NCBI GenBank assembly: GCA_003344405.1
Contig: NOWV01000016.1
Location: forward strand, 744,001 to 808,000
DNA from: Trichoplax sp. H2
Taxonomy: Eukaryota > Placozoa > Uniplacotomia > Trichoplacea
DNA: 64,000 nucleotides
Direction of reading: 5' to 3'
How positions within the stretch are numbered: the stretch's first letter is position 1; every line of letters begins with the position of its first letter. The notes below the pieces were generated by a model. The model did no database searches. It was not told the origin of the DNA and saw nothing but the letters and a program-made list of their open reading frames with translations. A program made the translations under genes and the position numbers. Positions 37,996 through 56,800 of this stretch are shown in pieces.

Positions 37996-40900
37996 TTAAC
38001 TCCAAAATAGATTTCTTTTCATCTCTTCGATATCTAATTTTAAGCTAGCAATTTCTCTATAATTAAAGATAAAAAATAAGGTTTAGTTAATTTATAAATA
38101 TGACGTATGGCATTTGAAGTTAGTAAGATATTTTAACCCATTATCAACTTAATTTAAGGTAAAAGTATAGTACAAAGATTGATTGATTATTCTTGTCTCT
38201 AGATGATGATTGTAATTTCTACCATCATGCATACATACGAGTTTACCTTTCAAGGCGGGATGAACTTGATGTTAATTTAGCAACTTGATGATCTTGTGAT
38301 AGCTCGCCCCGATCTAAGGTATAATTGTATTCATCCAATTCATGTTTATGACTATAATCTAGATGATGAATAGGATTGTCATCGTCTAATGCATCCTTTG
38401 ATGTGCTATAATTATAATCATTATCAAGCATTAATTTATGATCAGTTGAGTTAGAGGAATGACGAGAATGTTTATTTCTTGATCGATGTTGCCAAGATTT
38501 TGCATGTTTTTTACTTCTTCGATGGCTCCAACGATAATAATCATCATCGGAATCGCTATAATCGCTAAGGTACAATTCTTCAATTAAATCATTAATATAC
38601 TTTGTTTTTATATTTAAAAGAGGACTTGAACGCCACAATGACTTGTCTTGGCTTCTATAATTACTAGCATATAAATTGTTGTTGGAAGAGTTAACTGTAT
38701 TTACATCATCGGACAGGCTAGTTGATTCATTGATAGAAGATGAAACTGAAGGATCAGATCGATAAAAGTTAGAAGAGCTTGAACGAGAATATTGATATTT
38801 TTCTTCATTCCGTTGATCGACTCCATTACGATTTTTGTTAATTGTCTGTGATTCATTAAAATTGTTATTCTCATCGATATGATAGTTTGCGAGATTCCGT
38901 CTATTTCTAATATCTGCATTAATAGATTCTATATCCTGATCTTTCGCGATCTTTTCATTTTCCAATAGATTATAATGGATTTCATCACCGTACTCATGAC
39001 TCTTGGTGATATCTGCATTACGATGTGGGAAATTTGAAGGAGGGGATGGTCTATTAGAAACATCTAGCAAGTAACTACTTTCTGCTAAAATCTTATGATT
39101 ATCATTGGGTTTCGAAAAGCTATCATAGCCAATTTCAATATTACTACCATCCATCTGTCTAGCTATAATATCTCTCGCTAATAATGCTGGATCAGAGAAA
39201 TCAGGTAAGTGTTCGCTCATTAATTCCGCTTGATCAACATCTTCTGATGCTAAATCTATCGAATCTAGAAAGCTAGGATCATCATTACGATGATATTTGT
39301 AGCTAGTAATATATTGATCGCTTAATAACTTGCTATTAGAATAATAGAATATATTTTCGTCTGCTAGCTTATTTACTCCATCAGTTAATATATTAGATAT
39401 TGGTAGTAATGGACTATTAGGTCGATCTAAGTCTTCTTCTACATTTCTGCTATAATTTGACTGAGCTATAGCCTCTGGATCTGGTTGTAATGTAGGATAA
39501 TAATCATTAAAGCATGAGTTTATACTAGAATTGAAAGACCTCTCGCGATTCTCCTTTGTAATACTTCTATCATCAATCATAACTTCAGTCGAGTCAAGCG
39601 GTCTTCGAGCATATGGCTGACGAACTTCTTGGTAGTTAAAATGATATTGATCGCCATCACTTAATTCAAACCTATCTGTTCGCTCCTTCTCCATTGATAT
39701 CAAATTACTGTTAAGCGATTTCATTCTGTGATGATTATTTTCTATATCATGACTAAAATCATCGTTTAATCTTAAATCATCGCGTAAATAACGCATTTCC
39801 TGTCGCAGTACAGACTGATCTACTACTTCATTATCTTCAGCTTGATTATTTATTTGAATCGGATCATTCGGATCACTGATGCCATCAGTAGCATTCCACA
39901 CAATATCCTAATTAATATTATATCGAATATAGGTTAATAATAGTTATAAAATATATTTTTAAATAATATTTCTTACAATCGTGATTACTGGCAATCTAAT
40001 TACTTCAATAACTTCTATTCACTTACCGTAATAATACTGCCATCGTCTAACGAAATATCAGACCAACGGTCTTTTACTTTTCGATAGAATGCAATATTAT
40101 CATCATCATTATTAATATGGACGGATTGAATATCAACATGGTCGTCTTCATACCCGTGGTCATCAATTACCAGACCATTTCTGTCACTTTGTAAAGAATG
40201 TTGAACTACACTGATATTAAGGTTATGAGCGTCATCGGAGGGTGATGAAGGAGAAGGAATAGGTAACTTTGTGTATCGATTTTGATCATCATCTACCACG
40301 TTACTTGCTTGGCCTAAAGTTCCCGGTATACTGGCACTTCCATCATGCAAAGTGGTTACATCTTCAGATTTAGAAGAGGAAACAGACTCATTTCTTTCTT
40401 TTATCTCTAATGCTATAGTATCGGCATTAATTTGCGAATTTTGATCTGTCTGACTCTCTACTTCATGTATTACTGCAGGTACAGGATCTTTATTTTCGTC
40501 TTCATTCTTGAAACTTTCCTATGGGATAGAATCAATAACAGACTATGAGCTAAAAATACATATGACTAATAAAGATCGCTATTTTCTTCTTCATTCTTGA
40601 TGCTTTCCTATATGATAGGATCAATCACCAACTACGGGCTAAAAATACAAAGGTTTTATAAAGATCGATATTTTCTTTATACGATCAATTATATTTCTAA
40701 GTATGTCTTTACCTCAGTAGCAGATTCTGGTGAATTTGCCTCTAATTTTTGCGTAGATGTATTCGACTTTATATCATTTTGAGAACTAGCATTATTTTCT
40801 TCGTCTGTTTGGCAGTTAATTAGCGTAGAATCACAATATTTGATTACTTGATGCTCCTGAGATTCAGTGTCCTTACTCATGCTTTGCTGGTCAAAAGGCT

Positions 40901-42489
40901 TTACTGTTTTATCAGATTGAATTGATTGCTCAGAGCTTCCATATTTTCTATCTTCATCGGCAGATGTAATTTGTTGATTATTAAGAGGAGATTCTCTCTC
41001 ATAGCTATTAGTTTGATAATCCTGATTTTGGTTATTTTCAGCATTCATGTCGTGATCACTGGACTGTTTAATACGGCTAGATTCTTCATCATCTTTACTA
41101 GTAGGTATTTCTTCGGATATTCCTGACGAGTCATCACTTAAAGCTCTGCTTATTAAAAATGATCACCTGCTATAGCCCTCCCAGCCAATGAAAATTATTC
41201 AATTGATCATTAATAGACTTACTTAATTGCTTGTTGAATCTTCTCTTCGTATTCACTACCTTCAGAACTATCATGAGAGCTTAGTTCTACTGAATAATTA
41301 TCATCATTATCATCGTCACTGTAATTATTAGAAGATAAGAAAATCGCATTATAAAAAAGCTTACGAGATAATGTTCCTTCTCCTCATATAGCAGAAAGCA
41401 GTTTTACTTACTGATTAGTTCGCCTATCTGCTAAGGTTTGTGATCTATCAATCTCAGTAAAGATGTGTACCAACTTCTGCTTTAATTCAGCAACCTAAAT
41501 AGTGAATCAATTAAAAAAGGTGACCTGAGGGAATATTAACAGATGGACTGAAATAAGCAAAGTAGTGATGATTTTACATGTGCAATTGGTAATATTATTA
41601 CCTCGATATCGACATCAGTATCTTCAGATGTAATAGGAGTTGCTACATCATGGATAAATCTGATATATGCCGTACGGTAATAAATATATGTATTATAACG
41701 AAAAATGTTGTACATATTTACTTTGACGATTTGGATTATAGACGATAATTCACGATACTGAAAGTGAAAGCTAGACGATTAATTTTTGACTGCATAATTT
41801 AAATCGGAGATTTAACGAATTCAGAAGTAACGTGATATAATCTCTAATATAATAAATAAATGATAATACAGTTTCTAAATTATAGCTTAGATTTAAGAAC
41901 ATAAATCCAAAGACAATTCGATATGATCACAAATGTCCACTAATGATAGGGATTGCAGTACAGTTAGATAACTATTGGATAGTGCTGGCTGTGGTGGACC
42001 AAAATGTACCTTTTCTGCTCAAAAGTATGAATTATATTAAAAAAATATTATTCTATAGATTAAGGTAAGAAATTAATTTAATGACTAATAAGACTTTAAT
42101 TTAAAATACAGTAAATTGGCAAGGGTATCAAGCTTTGTTTGCTAATCTATCGAGAGGTAAGATGGATGGAAAGTGGAGATCGATAACCTGCTTTCTTACC
42201 TTGCCTGAATATGGTACTGCTTATTCTGCGAATAATCGAGTACAAAATTTTCATACTTTGATTTTAATTCCAGATAAACTAGCTTCAATTCGTCAATAGT
42301 CAGCAATCCTTGCTGGTAGAGACGGTAAACTTCATCAATTTCATGATACAGATCTTTCCCTTGAAATAGTAATCCTAACTGCAAACTCTCTCGACTGGCT
42401 TGTGCACCAAAAGATTTCTGTAGTTCATCTTCACTACTATCATCACTGGCGTAGTAAGATGCTCGCCAAAAGCTGGTCGGAGCAGCCAT
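37996..42489 (-). CDS. Large Asp/Ser/Asn-rich, mostly disordered protein (function unknown)
   Basis: Firm exons: 42489-42200 (start; ATG in a CCATGG context just after a spliced leader), 41494-41412, 41318-41223, 41145-40713, 40518-40027, 39907-38247, 38056-37996 (stop TAA), with matching phases. Probable exons between 42200 and 41494 (around 41945, 41757-41722 and 41659-41602) read SLSLVDICDHIELSLDL, RELSSIIQIV and TSEDTDVDIE, but their exact junctions are unsettled. The N-terminal 96 residues look folded and helical (EIDEVYRLYQQGLLTIDELK). The C-terminal two thirds, about 800 residues, is very rich in Ser, Asp, Asn and Gln with short His/Arg-Ser patches (HRSRNKHSRHSSNSTD). It closes with a short helix, EIASLKLDIEEMKRNLFW. 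Stopping at the TAA at 38243 instead of splicing would drop that helix. I recognise no family. The composition suits a regulatory or scaffold protein. Confidence 0.75.
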
Positions 42490-42869
42490 GGTGATAACCT
42501 GTAATTTTTAATAACAGCATTAGAATGAAACTATCACAAAGATTTACATGGATGGCAATGTAAATGAAATAACATAGTCGTTTTATCACTTTTCATTGAA
42601 AACCAAGAATAGTAGTTATATCGAATAGACTACAATTGAACTGTGACTAATTCTCCTTGATATGCTCATTTACGATAGCTTAATGGTTCAATTCTTGTTA
42701 ATTTACTTTTATTCGGCAATTGGTGTAACATTCACTTACGAAATCTTTTCGACTTAAGGTATTGTTTAGTGATATTTTAATTACAGTAATAGTCGATTGA
42801 TATTGAGTACAATGTAATAAAACAAAACTTATCCAGATAAGGAATAACTCGATATTATAAGATGTTCAT

Positions 42870-43600
42870 TTGTAATCCATTCCATCCACTGATACAGTAG
42901 AAGTAGAATATCATTTAACTAATTAAAGGCAAATCCTATAACCAATATCATTCTAATAATTATCACAAATACTACTCGGTGGGTTTGATCGTAATGCATA
43001 TATATATACAAATCGATCTGCCTAAACGAGAAGAGGGTTCAAATGACTTCACATACTAATTTAGTCATCTATTCATTCAGGTTCGAATAATAAATATCGA
43101 GAATGCTGAGAGGAAACAAATTTACAGGGATTAGGATTGATACTTGGGAGTAGTGATAGAGTGTGTTCATGTCATATCCATTCAGCCGATTAAAACTGTA
43201 AAGGTAAGATGTAACCTGACTAATTAAAAGTAAATTTTCTAACCGACACGATACTCAAGAGTTGTTTACTCCTCGATATGACTAAGTTAGTATAGGCTAT
43301 ACACGAACATCAGTCCTTTTGAATAGAAAGAGGGCTCTAGATACTCCTTACGCAATATAAGAATTAAAGTTTGGATCAATTAATATTAAGTAGGATATGG
43401 CGAAAATAACTCCTGAGTGATGAAGAATGACACTTAGGATTAGTGATATAATATTATCAGTTAATTATCAATTCCATTAGTCAGGTTATCAGAATGATAA
43501 AGGTGAAACGTAATTTGACAAATTACAGTATAAATTTTTCTATTACGATCACTCTTGAAAATATTTCAAACACTGCTACTCTATGCCTGTATATACATGA
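42870..43600. repeat. Degenerate tandem repeat, about 290-base period
   Basis: Three diverged copies, near 42870, 43170 and 43460, share a block (a version of CTAATTAAAAGTAAATTTTC), then TATCATTC/CGATACTC-like sequence, then a CTACTC...TATATACA stretch with an AAACGAGAAGAGGG-like block. They are visible only by loose alignment. Confidence 0.45.
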
Positions 43601-44123
43601 GGATCAATTTTTTCTTTCAATCTATCTAAACACGATAAAATGAAATTTGTAGCGATGAAAATGACAATATTTTAATTTAATTACATATTGTATTCAATAA
43701 GATACAACCTTAAAATAAAATAGCATTTGATTAGTTCATTAATGATTAGTTACTTGTGGCGAATATCACTATTAGAAATGCTCAAAACATTCACGTCAGT
43801 TATTCTCTAGTCATTATCTTTCTATAGAATTTTACCTGAGATGACAGAAAAGAATCGATGAAATTAACACTTCTTGCTGCTGGTAAGTCCTGTTAATTGC
43901 GATCTTCTTCTTCAATCACGATAGAAGTCTATTGATAACTCAACTAACAACCGAGATTTGAAACAAAAATTCTAAAAATTCTTGAACTAGAATTCAAGTC
44001 CTTGGGTAGCCCATAAGATCATAAAATAATCTCTAAATGCTGGTTCAAAGTTCCAATCGCCCTCAAGGATAACTTAAGTTTTAGTAGCAGACTGGCGTAT
44101 AATAGAGAGGATGTTGTTCATTA

Positions 44124-44272
44124 GTGCTCAATGATAGGGTTAGTTACTATGTTCTCGCTAATTTTATAGACTACAAGATAATTTGTATCATGAGTGCTCA
44201 TTGATGGGGTTAGTTTACTATGTTATCGCTATAACTTTATAGACTACAAGATAGCTTGTATCTTATCTAGCG
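44124..44272. repeat. Direct tandem duplication, about 74 bases
   Basis: AGTGCTCAATGATAGGGTTA...TTTATAGACTACAAGATAAT is followed at once by a close copy, AGTGCTCATTGATGGGGTTA...TTTATAGACTACAAGATAGC. Both end in TTGTATC. Confidence 0.8.
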
Positions 44273-44389
44273 GCTTGACAAGTTTTATCGTCTGGTCAAT
44301 AACTTTGTAGCCAATCAGCGCACAGAATTAAGCTGACGTAGGATTCATCGCTGAAATTCGACCTTGCATATAATGTTGTACTCAATTAC

Positions 44390-44930
44390 GCATGCTTTAA
44401 CAGCAATCATTGATCCTGGTTGTAATTGATACTTTTAACTGGTCAAAAAGATGCCTTATAAGATCATACGGCCTTTCTTGGACATAGAATATCACTGATT
44501 AGATATAGATAGTCTATAAAGGAAGGATCTAAGCTATAATAAGAATTCAATCTTATAGTCACATTCGGAAGGTCAGCGATCAAATTTAGAATAATTGCAT
44601 AAAAGGTAGTCAATCAGTGGGGTAGAGGCATCGCTTTGCCTACCAAAGTGCTATACAGGCTTGTTATGATAAATTATACAATAATCCAGGTTTACAATTG
44701 ATACTTTTGGCCTGCTCAGTAGACGTCTTATAAAGGTTATATAGGCTTTCTTGGACATAAAATGCTATTGCTTAGTTATAGCCTTTCAAGAAAGCTATAA
44801 TAAGAACTAAATCATATACTCACTTATGGAACATAAGCGATCTAATTTAAAATAATTGAATAAGGAATAGTCAATCAGTGGGTTAAGCTGCGTCGCTTTA
44901 TCTGTTAAAGTACTGCAGAGGCTATACGTA
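44390..44930. repeat. Tandem duplication, about 275 bases, diverged
   Basis: The first copy (about 44400-44665) and second copy (about 44680-44930) share AATTGATACTTTT, GGC(C)TTTCTTGGACATA, AAGCTATAATAAGAA, a TAGTCAATCAGTGGG block and a GTCGCTTT/ATCGCTTT end, in the same order. Confidence 0.7.
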
Positions 44931-46905
44931 TCTTATAAACTAAGATTTGTGATTGGAAATGTACCTATTTTGCTACAGTACATTATCATAAATCAGTAGT
45001 GTCATAATAACCTCATAGTTTACCCGTTAGTAGAGCGTTCAAGGTTGTTACCTTGCTAACTAATTGATCTATGCGTAAAGTAGCTTCTGCATACGCAACA
45101 CAGAGGGTACAAGCTGAGTATATTTAAGGGTAATTCAGTAATTTCTAGTCCGTTGATTCCGAGCTAGCGTTTTTACCACTATTTTGGATAATAAATTAAT
45201 TAATGAATTTGTTCATCTAGCAAATCGCCTCCTATTTTATTATGGAATAGAAAATGTACGTTATTCGGATATACTATTGCATAGATACTCATGTCCATAA
45301 TATCTGATTGTCCTCATTGTAGTATATGTCACAGATGCATGTTTCACGCTCTGTACTGTACATGCTATCATTTGTTTTAGATGGCATCCAGAAATACGCA
45401 TAGATGGTTACGCTTTAATCTGGAAGTTTATTGCCTGTAATCCATCTCGGCTAATAATAGGCATCTGTGCTCTGTAACAGGAACGCTTTTTAAAACGAGA
45501 GCACCAAAGCTAGCAGATGATGCTATTAGCGGTAATGTTGCATCCTTTCAAAATTATCATCGCCGTCCTTATCCCCATCAACATTACACATTGTTATTGT
45601 GTATCGATACAGTTCATAAGTGATTACAAATTCTCTTTTGACACTTCTATCCAGTTTGAATTTCCTTCTAACCATTGTAAAACTAATTGGAACTGACAAT
45701 AAAATACCGTTGACAAGTTAAAACATCAAAGTATTCCTAAACCGGATATACAGTATTATTCACACCCATTTTATTCTCAGGTGGTAATTTTAAATTAATC
45801 CTTATCCAATTCTGTAATAAACCTGTATTCTAAAATTTAGTCAAATGACGTCAGAATATACACAAAGTGCAAAAAGTAGCATAACAGCAGTATTATTTCG
45901 CATAGCAAACGTCATGGTCAAATGAAATTGTAACCGTAGCTAATAAATATGCATACACAGATATAATACTTTAATCTATCGTAGACAGTATAACGTGCTG
46001 CACTGCACTCGTTACGAGTAATTTATACAATAAACTGCGTACATAAAAAAAGTAGAATTATACCTCCAAATAAAGAAAAGGAAAGTAAACGTCCATCCTA
46101 AGAGTCATACTTATACCACGATATAAACAACTGTTACATGTGCTGTCATATTGATATCACTATGGGATATTGTAGTGCGTATAATAAAGGTGTAAAAGAT
46201 ACCTATTCAAATATTACGATGATATTAAAATGTTACATTACCAATTTATAAGACAATAAATTTAGTACACTTTGTGATATTGTTAGACCTTAATACAGCA
46301 TAAAAATGGAAAGAGCAATATTTTTCTGTTGAAATAACCTGAAATTTTCAAATTTTTAGATACAATATAGATTACAATAGATACTTATACAAAAGATGGT
46401 TGAAACCAAACAAGGTAATAAATAACCTTCAAAATAGAGTAAATTACTTCTTCGTACTACTGTACTTATTTCCCCTTTAAACTATAGAAACTGACTTCGC
46501 ATTTATTATAACAAAAAATTAGTACGGCGATATTAAATGCGACAACAAATAATCTTTTCCAATCGCTAAGATTGGCTATAATTAATTTCAATTCGCATAA
46601 GAAAATATTAACTCAGTTATGTATAACCACCAAAATGTGAAATTCTCTATGAGAAGAGTTATAATGAGTGGCAGTTTTCTCACATACATGTAGTACATTG
46701 AATTATCAGTCGCCGGTTAATATCAGCAGCAATCAGCAAAACTGTATAATTTTATATACTTCTTAGTGAGTATGCTAGATATTATTTATCTTTCGATCTA
46801 GTATAAAATCTGAAACTTTTTGGACAGCTAAACAAATGTAAAATACAGTAATAAACAAGGATGATAAATAGAAATATATACTCGAAATATACAACAACAA
46901 TAACG

Positions 46906-52288
<5,383 letters not shown>

Positions 52289-52889
52289 CAAGAACCAGGC
52301 TAGCCATGCAAACACACCTCCATCAAGAAAATTAGCATGGGGATCGATGACTAAACTCGTCTCGAGCTGCTTGTCGTTGCCAAGAGGTTGGGCAGTCGTG
52401 ACTAGGTCGGTACCGTCTTCAAAGCAGGGGTAGTGCCTTAAAACAACCATCTATGCTGACTACTTTCACTAGCAACGATGGGAATTTTGCTGTTTGCCTG
52501 CCGTCGTGCTGGATTGCCCATACTGTGCACTAGATCCTCCATACAGTATAGTACCGCCTTCGATGACTGTCCTAAGGGCTACAGTATGACACGGTGCTCT
52601 ATACCGTGTGTCTACACTGTCCACGTTTTGCGGCTCAATAAGGCTTACCAAAGTACAAGAAGTTAGCAGAGTTTACTGCAAGAAATATCACTTGCAACAT
52701 AATTACCATAGAGTACAGTAGTTAAGAGAGAAGAGAGAGAGAGGTACGCTGTTATACATGGCTTGGCTAGTTAGCATACAAGGTAGAATAGCCAATATAT
52801 GACATACAGCGAGTACCAGCTGCATAGTACTGGGAAGTCTGGGGGTGACCAAGGTTACGCCAAAGCACCAATCCATGACCAGATCCAAG
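52289..52889. other. Upstream region of SCaMC
   Basis: Somewhat less AT-rich than average and probably promoter or leader sequence. It contains a GA-rich run near 52728-52744. Open frames on both strands across 52470-52890 lack features. Confidence 0.35.
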
Positions 52890-53855
52890 GACTATTACTA
52901 GAATAACTACTACAATGACTACTAGAATAATTAGTAGAATTCCTTGTACAATTATTTCTACAATTACTTGTAGAATTACTACTAGAATAACATGTGGAAT
53001 TACTTATAGAATTACTACTAGAATAACTTGTAGAATTACTTGTAGAATTACTACTAGAATAACTTGTAGATTTACTTGTAGAATTACTACTAGAATTTCA
53101 ACTAGAATTTTTACTAGAATAACTTGTAGAATTACTACTAGAATTTACTTGTAGAATTACTACTAGAATTTACTTGTAGAATTACTACTAGAATTACTTA
53201 TAGAATTACTACTAGAATTACTTATAGAATTACTACTAGAATTATTACTAGAATAACTTGTAGATTTACTTGTAGAATTACTACTAGAATAACTTGTAGA
53301 ATTACTTATAGAATTACTACTAGAATTATTACTAGAATAACTTGTAGGTTTACTTGTAGAATTACTACTAGAATAACTTGTAGATTTGCTTGTAGAATTA
53401 CTACTAGAATTTCTACTAGAATAACTTGTAGAATTACTACTAGAATAACTTGTAGAATTACTACTAGAATTACTTCTAGAATTACTAGTAGAATTACTTA
53501 TAGAATTACTTATAGAATTACTTATAGAATTACTTATAGAATTACTACTAGAATTATTACTAGAATAACTTGTAGATTTACTTGTAGAATTACTGCTAGA
53601 ATGACTTCTAGAATTACTACTAGAATTGTTACTAGAATCACTTGTAAATTTAATTGTAGAATTACTACTAGAATAACTTGTAGATTTACTTGTAGAATTA
53701 CTACTAGAATTACTTCTAGAATTACTTCTAGAATTACTACTACAATTATTACTAGAATCACTTGTACATTTACTTGTAGAATTACTACTAGAATAACTTA
53801 TAGATTTACTTGTAGAATTACTACTAGAATTACTTCCAGAATGACTTCTAGTAGC
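52890..53855. repeat. Minisatellite of TAGAATTACT-type 12-15-base units
   Basis: Nearly 1 kb is built from GAATTACTACTA, GAATAACTTGTA and GAATTACTTGTA variants, mostly in 12- and 15-base steps. Because steps are often multiples of three, one frame on each strand stays open (Ile-Thr-Thr-Arg-type on plus, Val-Ile-Leu-type on minus). There is no start context, splice site or conservation to suggest translation. Confidence 0.95.
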
Positions 53856-56800
53856 TTTTTCTTCTAGTAGTACAGCCTTCTCATCGACTGCAGCTGAAAA
53901 ATTATATCATTCATTCTTGTATACCCTAGAAGGCTATTCTACCTAGAATGGATGTTTCACTGAAACTGCCACCAATAATTCACACATATGCAGCCATTTT
54001 ACAAATCATATCCAACTATACAGTACTGTGTACAGCTATGATAGCGTTATTAACCCGTCCTTTTTTTAGTCAAGTTTATACGCGTATACAGTACAGTGCT
54101 GTATAATTAATTCATGAATGATATAATATAGATTATATGGATATGTTACGTATAGATAGTAGCTCGTCTATTGTAGATCTGAGTGGACTGAAAATTTGAG
54201 CTGGATCCATTTCGCAGTGGGCATGAGGAAGGTAGCTTATTTTAGTCAACGTTGATGAAAATACTCTATAGGTATTGGTGCAGTCAGAATTTCCCAAAGC
54301 CAACATTTCAGCACGTAGACCATAGTAAAATGATAAAGGGCAGGGAGCCGAAAATAAGCGCTGATAAAAAATCTATCAAGTACCGTAGAATGTTATAACG
54401 ACACGCGTATACCGTATAATTCATTCAACAAGACGTCCATTTCTTGTCAAACTTCACACTTTATTACTCTATATCGATTTCGAATAACAGAATGGACAGC
54501 ATTTTGACATCTACCCACAACAGATTATTTTCATTGGCCAAATTGACATGAAAATTCAAAAGTGTGATTTGTTGAAATTTTCCCATCCAATTTCCATGTA
54601 CGTCTATTATAGAAATTGGATCACTTTTTAGCTCAATTTACCGTTGATATTTACAATCTTATTGTTGGCTTTTGCCGAAGAAAATAAATGCACTCCTCTA
54701 TATCTATACTGTATAACACAGTCTTGTACTATTCACTCTAGCATCTGCTACAAAAACATGATCTACTTTCATTTTAGTGTTCAATATATCGCGTGTATAG
54801 AGGTGGGCGACGGAATTTGCAGTGCGCTATTGGTTTAGTGTGAGATATCAGTGGATGAAAAGTTTTTACCATACTTTAGCTGAAACTGTCGTACCGCTAA
54901 ATACTTATTCTCTCTCTAAAAATAATTTCCAATGGGCGTTCATTTGGAATTTTCAAATACAGAAGTGTTGCAAATTTCAGTCTAGGCACATGCACAACCG
55001 GCGGGTATTCGGTCAGCGATTACTAAACTCTTTGTCCCTGATTGGGTAGACGTACAGCGTGAACCAGTTCTAATCAGAGTACTTCAAGGTGCCCTAAAAT
55101 CACAACTATCTGTACGTATAGAATTTTAAGTAAATTTTGCAGCTTTACTACAAGTTATTTTGCCTAATAGCACTGTAAAGAGAACTGGCTCTCATTGTAT
55201 GCGTACACGTGTAGGAACGCTCAAATATACGGAGTGGTGAGAAATGTTAACTTTACGTGTATCAAACTCCACTTGGTGACAAAAACGCCTCTTCGCTTGT
55301 AAAATTATCGTGTACTTCCGTACAAAACATCGGTGATCGGCTAGCCCTGGAAAGCATTTCCGGTTTAAGCGGGGACTCCATATTAACCTTCAAAAAGAAC
55401 AACAACAAACCGGTAGATCCATTCTTGGACTATTTGGGTGGCCATTGGAGCCGTACAGTGTACAGTGTACAGTACCATGATGTCGGCCTACAGTACAGTA
55501 CACTGTAACAAGAACAGCCAGTACTGCTCATGTACAGCGTACAGTGTACAGTCCATTGTAAACAGTACTGTGAACATTGCACTGTACATTGTACTCGACA
55601 GTACAATGCATTTCCTGGACCAGGCTGACCCGCTACTGTTGCAGTCGGGTATTCGAAAAGGCACACGTGTCTATTGTCGCGTCAAACCCCAGAAAACGTG
55701 ACACCACCCAGACTCATCTGCAAGTTGAAAACGTTCGCCGATGGGTCAATCAGCGGCATGTTGGAGAATGCGCCGTGGAGGAAAACTCTCCACTCTCTGC
55801 TAGATCTTGTGGACAACACCATCTCAAGTGGTGGAAAAGCAATTTCTTAGATTATTAATAGTCAACGATCTTGCTGATTTCAAGGAAGGATACCTTGGAC
55901 TATATCGCCAGGTCTTGATAATATTGTTGGTATTATTTTGAAGCAGTTTTATCGAGGATACAGGCGTGCATCAGTACAGTATTGCCCTAGGATAACCATT
56001 GAAAAACAACAATCATCAGCTAGTGGTTGATTTGGACGGAGGAAACCATTCCAGTCAGGTTTTTTTTTACAATGTTACTTTATCCTAGACTAGATCTGAG
56101 AAGAAAGCTTCAGTTTCATTCAATCGAACATAGAGAGACATAAGATGAAAGTGAATCTGCTTGTGATGGCTACTTCAGTCAGATTTTTACAATATTATTT
56201 TGCAATACTGGTGGTGACCAGTGACCACTAACTCTGCCTTATTATACTGTAACAATACTGATGTATATACAGTATGAACGTGACCGTATGCAAAGTCGGT
56301 CTTTATCTGGCATGATATTTTGCAAAATGCCCGTATAAAAACATTTAATCCTTAGTAGACGATAGATAGACGTAGAAGAAAGCCAATTTGTTTCGAGTAG
56401 CTACTTCAGTCAGATTTTTTTCCCACTGATACAATTACAAATTGGCTTTGTAGAAGAAGAAACAACTCAATACCATAAACGTAAAATACAATCTATTCTG
56501 ATCAGTTAGTAAAAGTAAAGGCTATGCCAGTCAGGTTGAACAATTTTGCTTTTCCATGCCGGCTTGTATCAAATAATGAATTATTTATGAATTATAATTC
56601 ACGTTCACTGTAGATTATTGGCTAAGGATAAAATTACAAATTGATCTTTATAGTAGAAGATAATTGTACTCATGTAGACGGTCAATGAAAAGTATTATCA
56701 GTTCAAAGTGCCCCTTTCTAGTATAGTTGATTCACTGTCAACTGCCAGTGAATTTTTACTGATGGCATTTGCTTTCATATTATTCTCTCTAGATTCAACA

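Larger units (their letters stand above)
42490..46905. other. Intergenic with degenerate repeats
   Basis: This lies between the start of the disordered-protein gene and the stop of SCaMC, both on the minus strand. The first half holds three sets of old duplications (listed separately). From 45000 to 46905 I see only AT-rich DNA, a short GTACTGTACATG tract near 45352 and the presumed 3' UTR of SCaMC. Confidence 0.45.

Noticed and set aside
38243-38249. Stop codon TAA at 38243 as the end of the disordered-protein gene
   Set aside because: The preceding AG-GTAAAC is a good donor, and a downstream exon (38056-37996) joins in phase with a sensible helix. Kept only as an alternative end.
45540-45605. 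EF-hand-like string NVDGDKDGDDNFERM on the minus strand
   Set aside because: Only about 20 codons before stops on each side, the loop is incomplete, and no exon signals are present. Probably chance.
52915-53867. Long open frames of Ile/Thr/Arg and Val/Ile/Leu repeats on both strands
   Set aside because: They follow the minisatellite period and have no start context, domain or splice signals.
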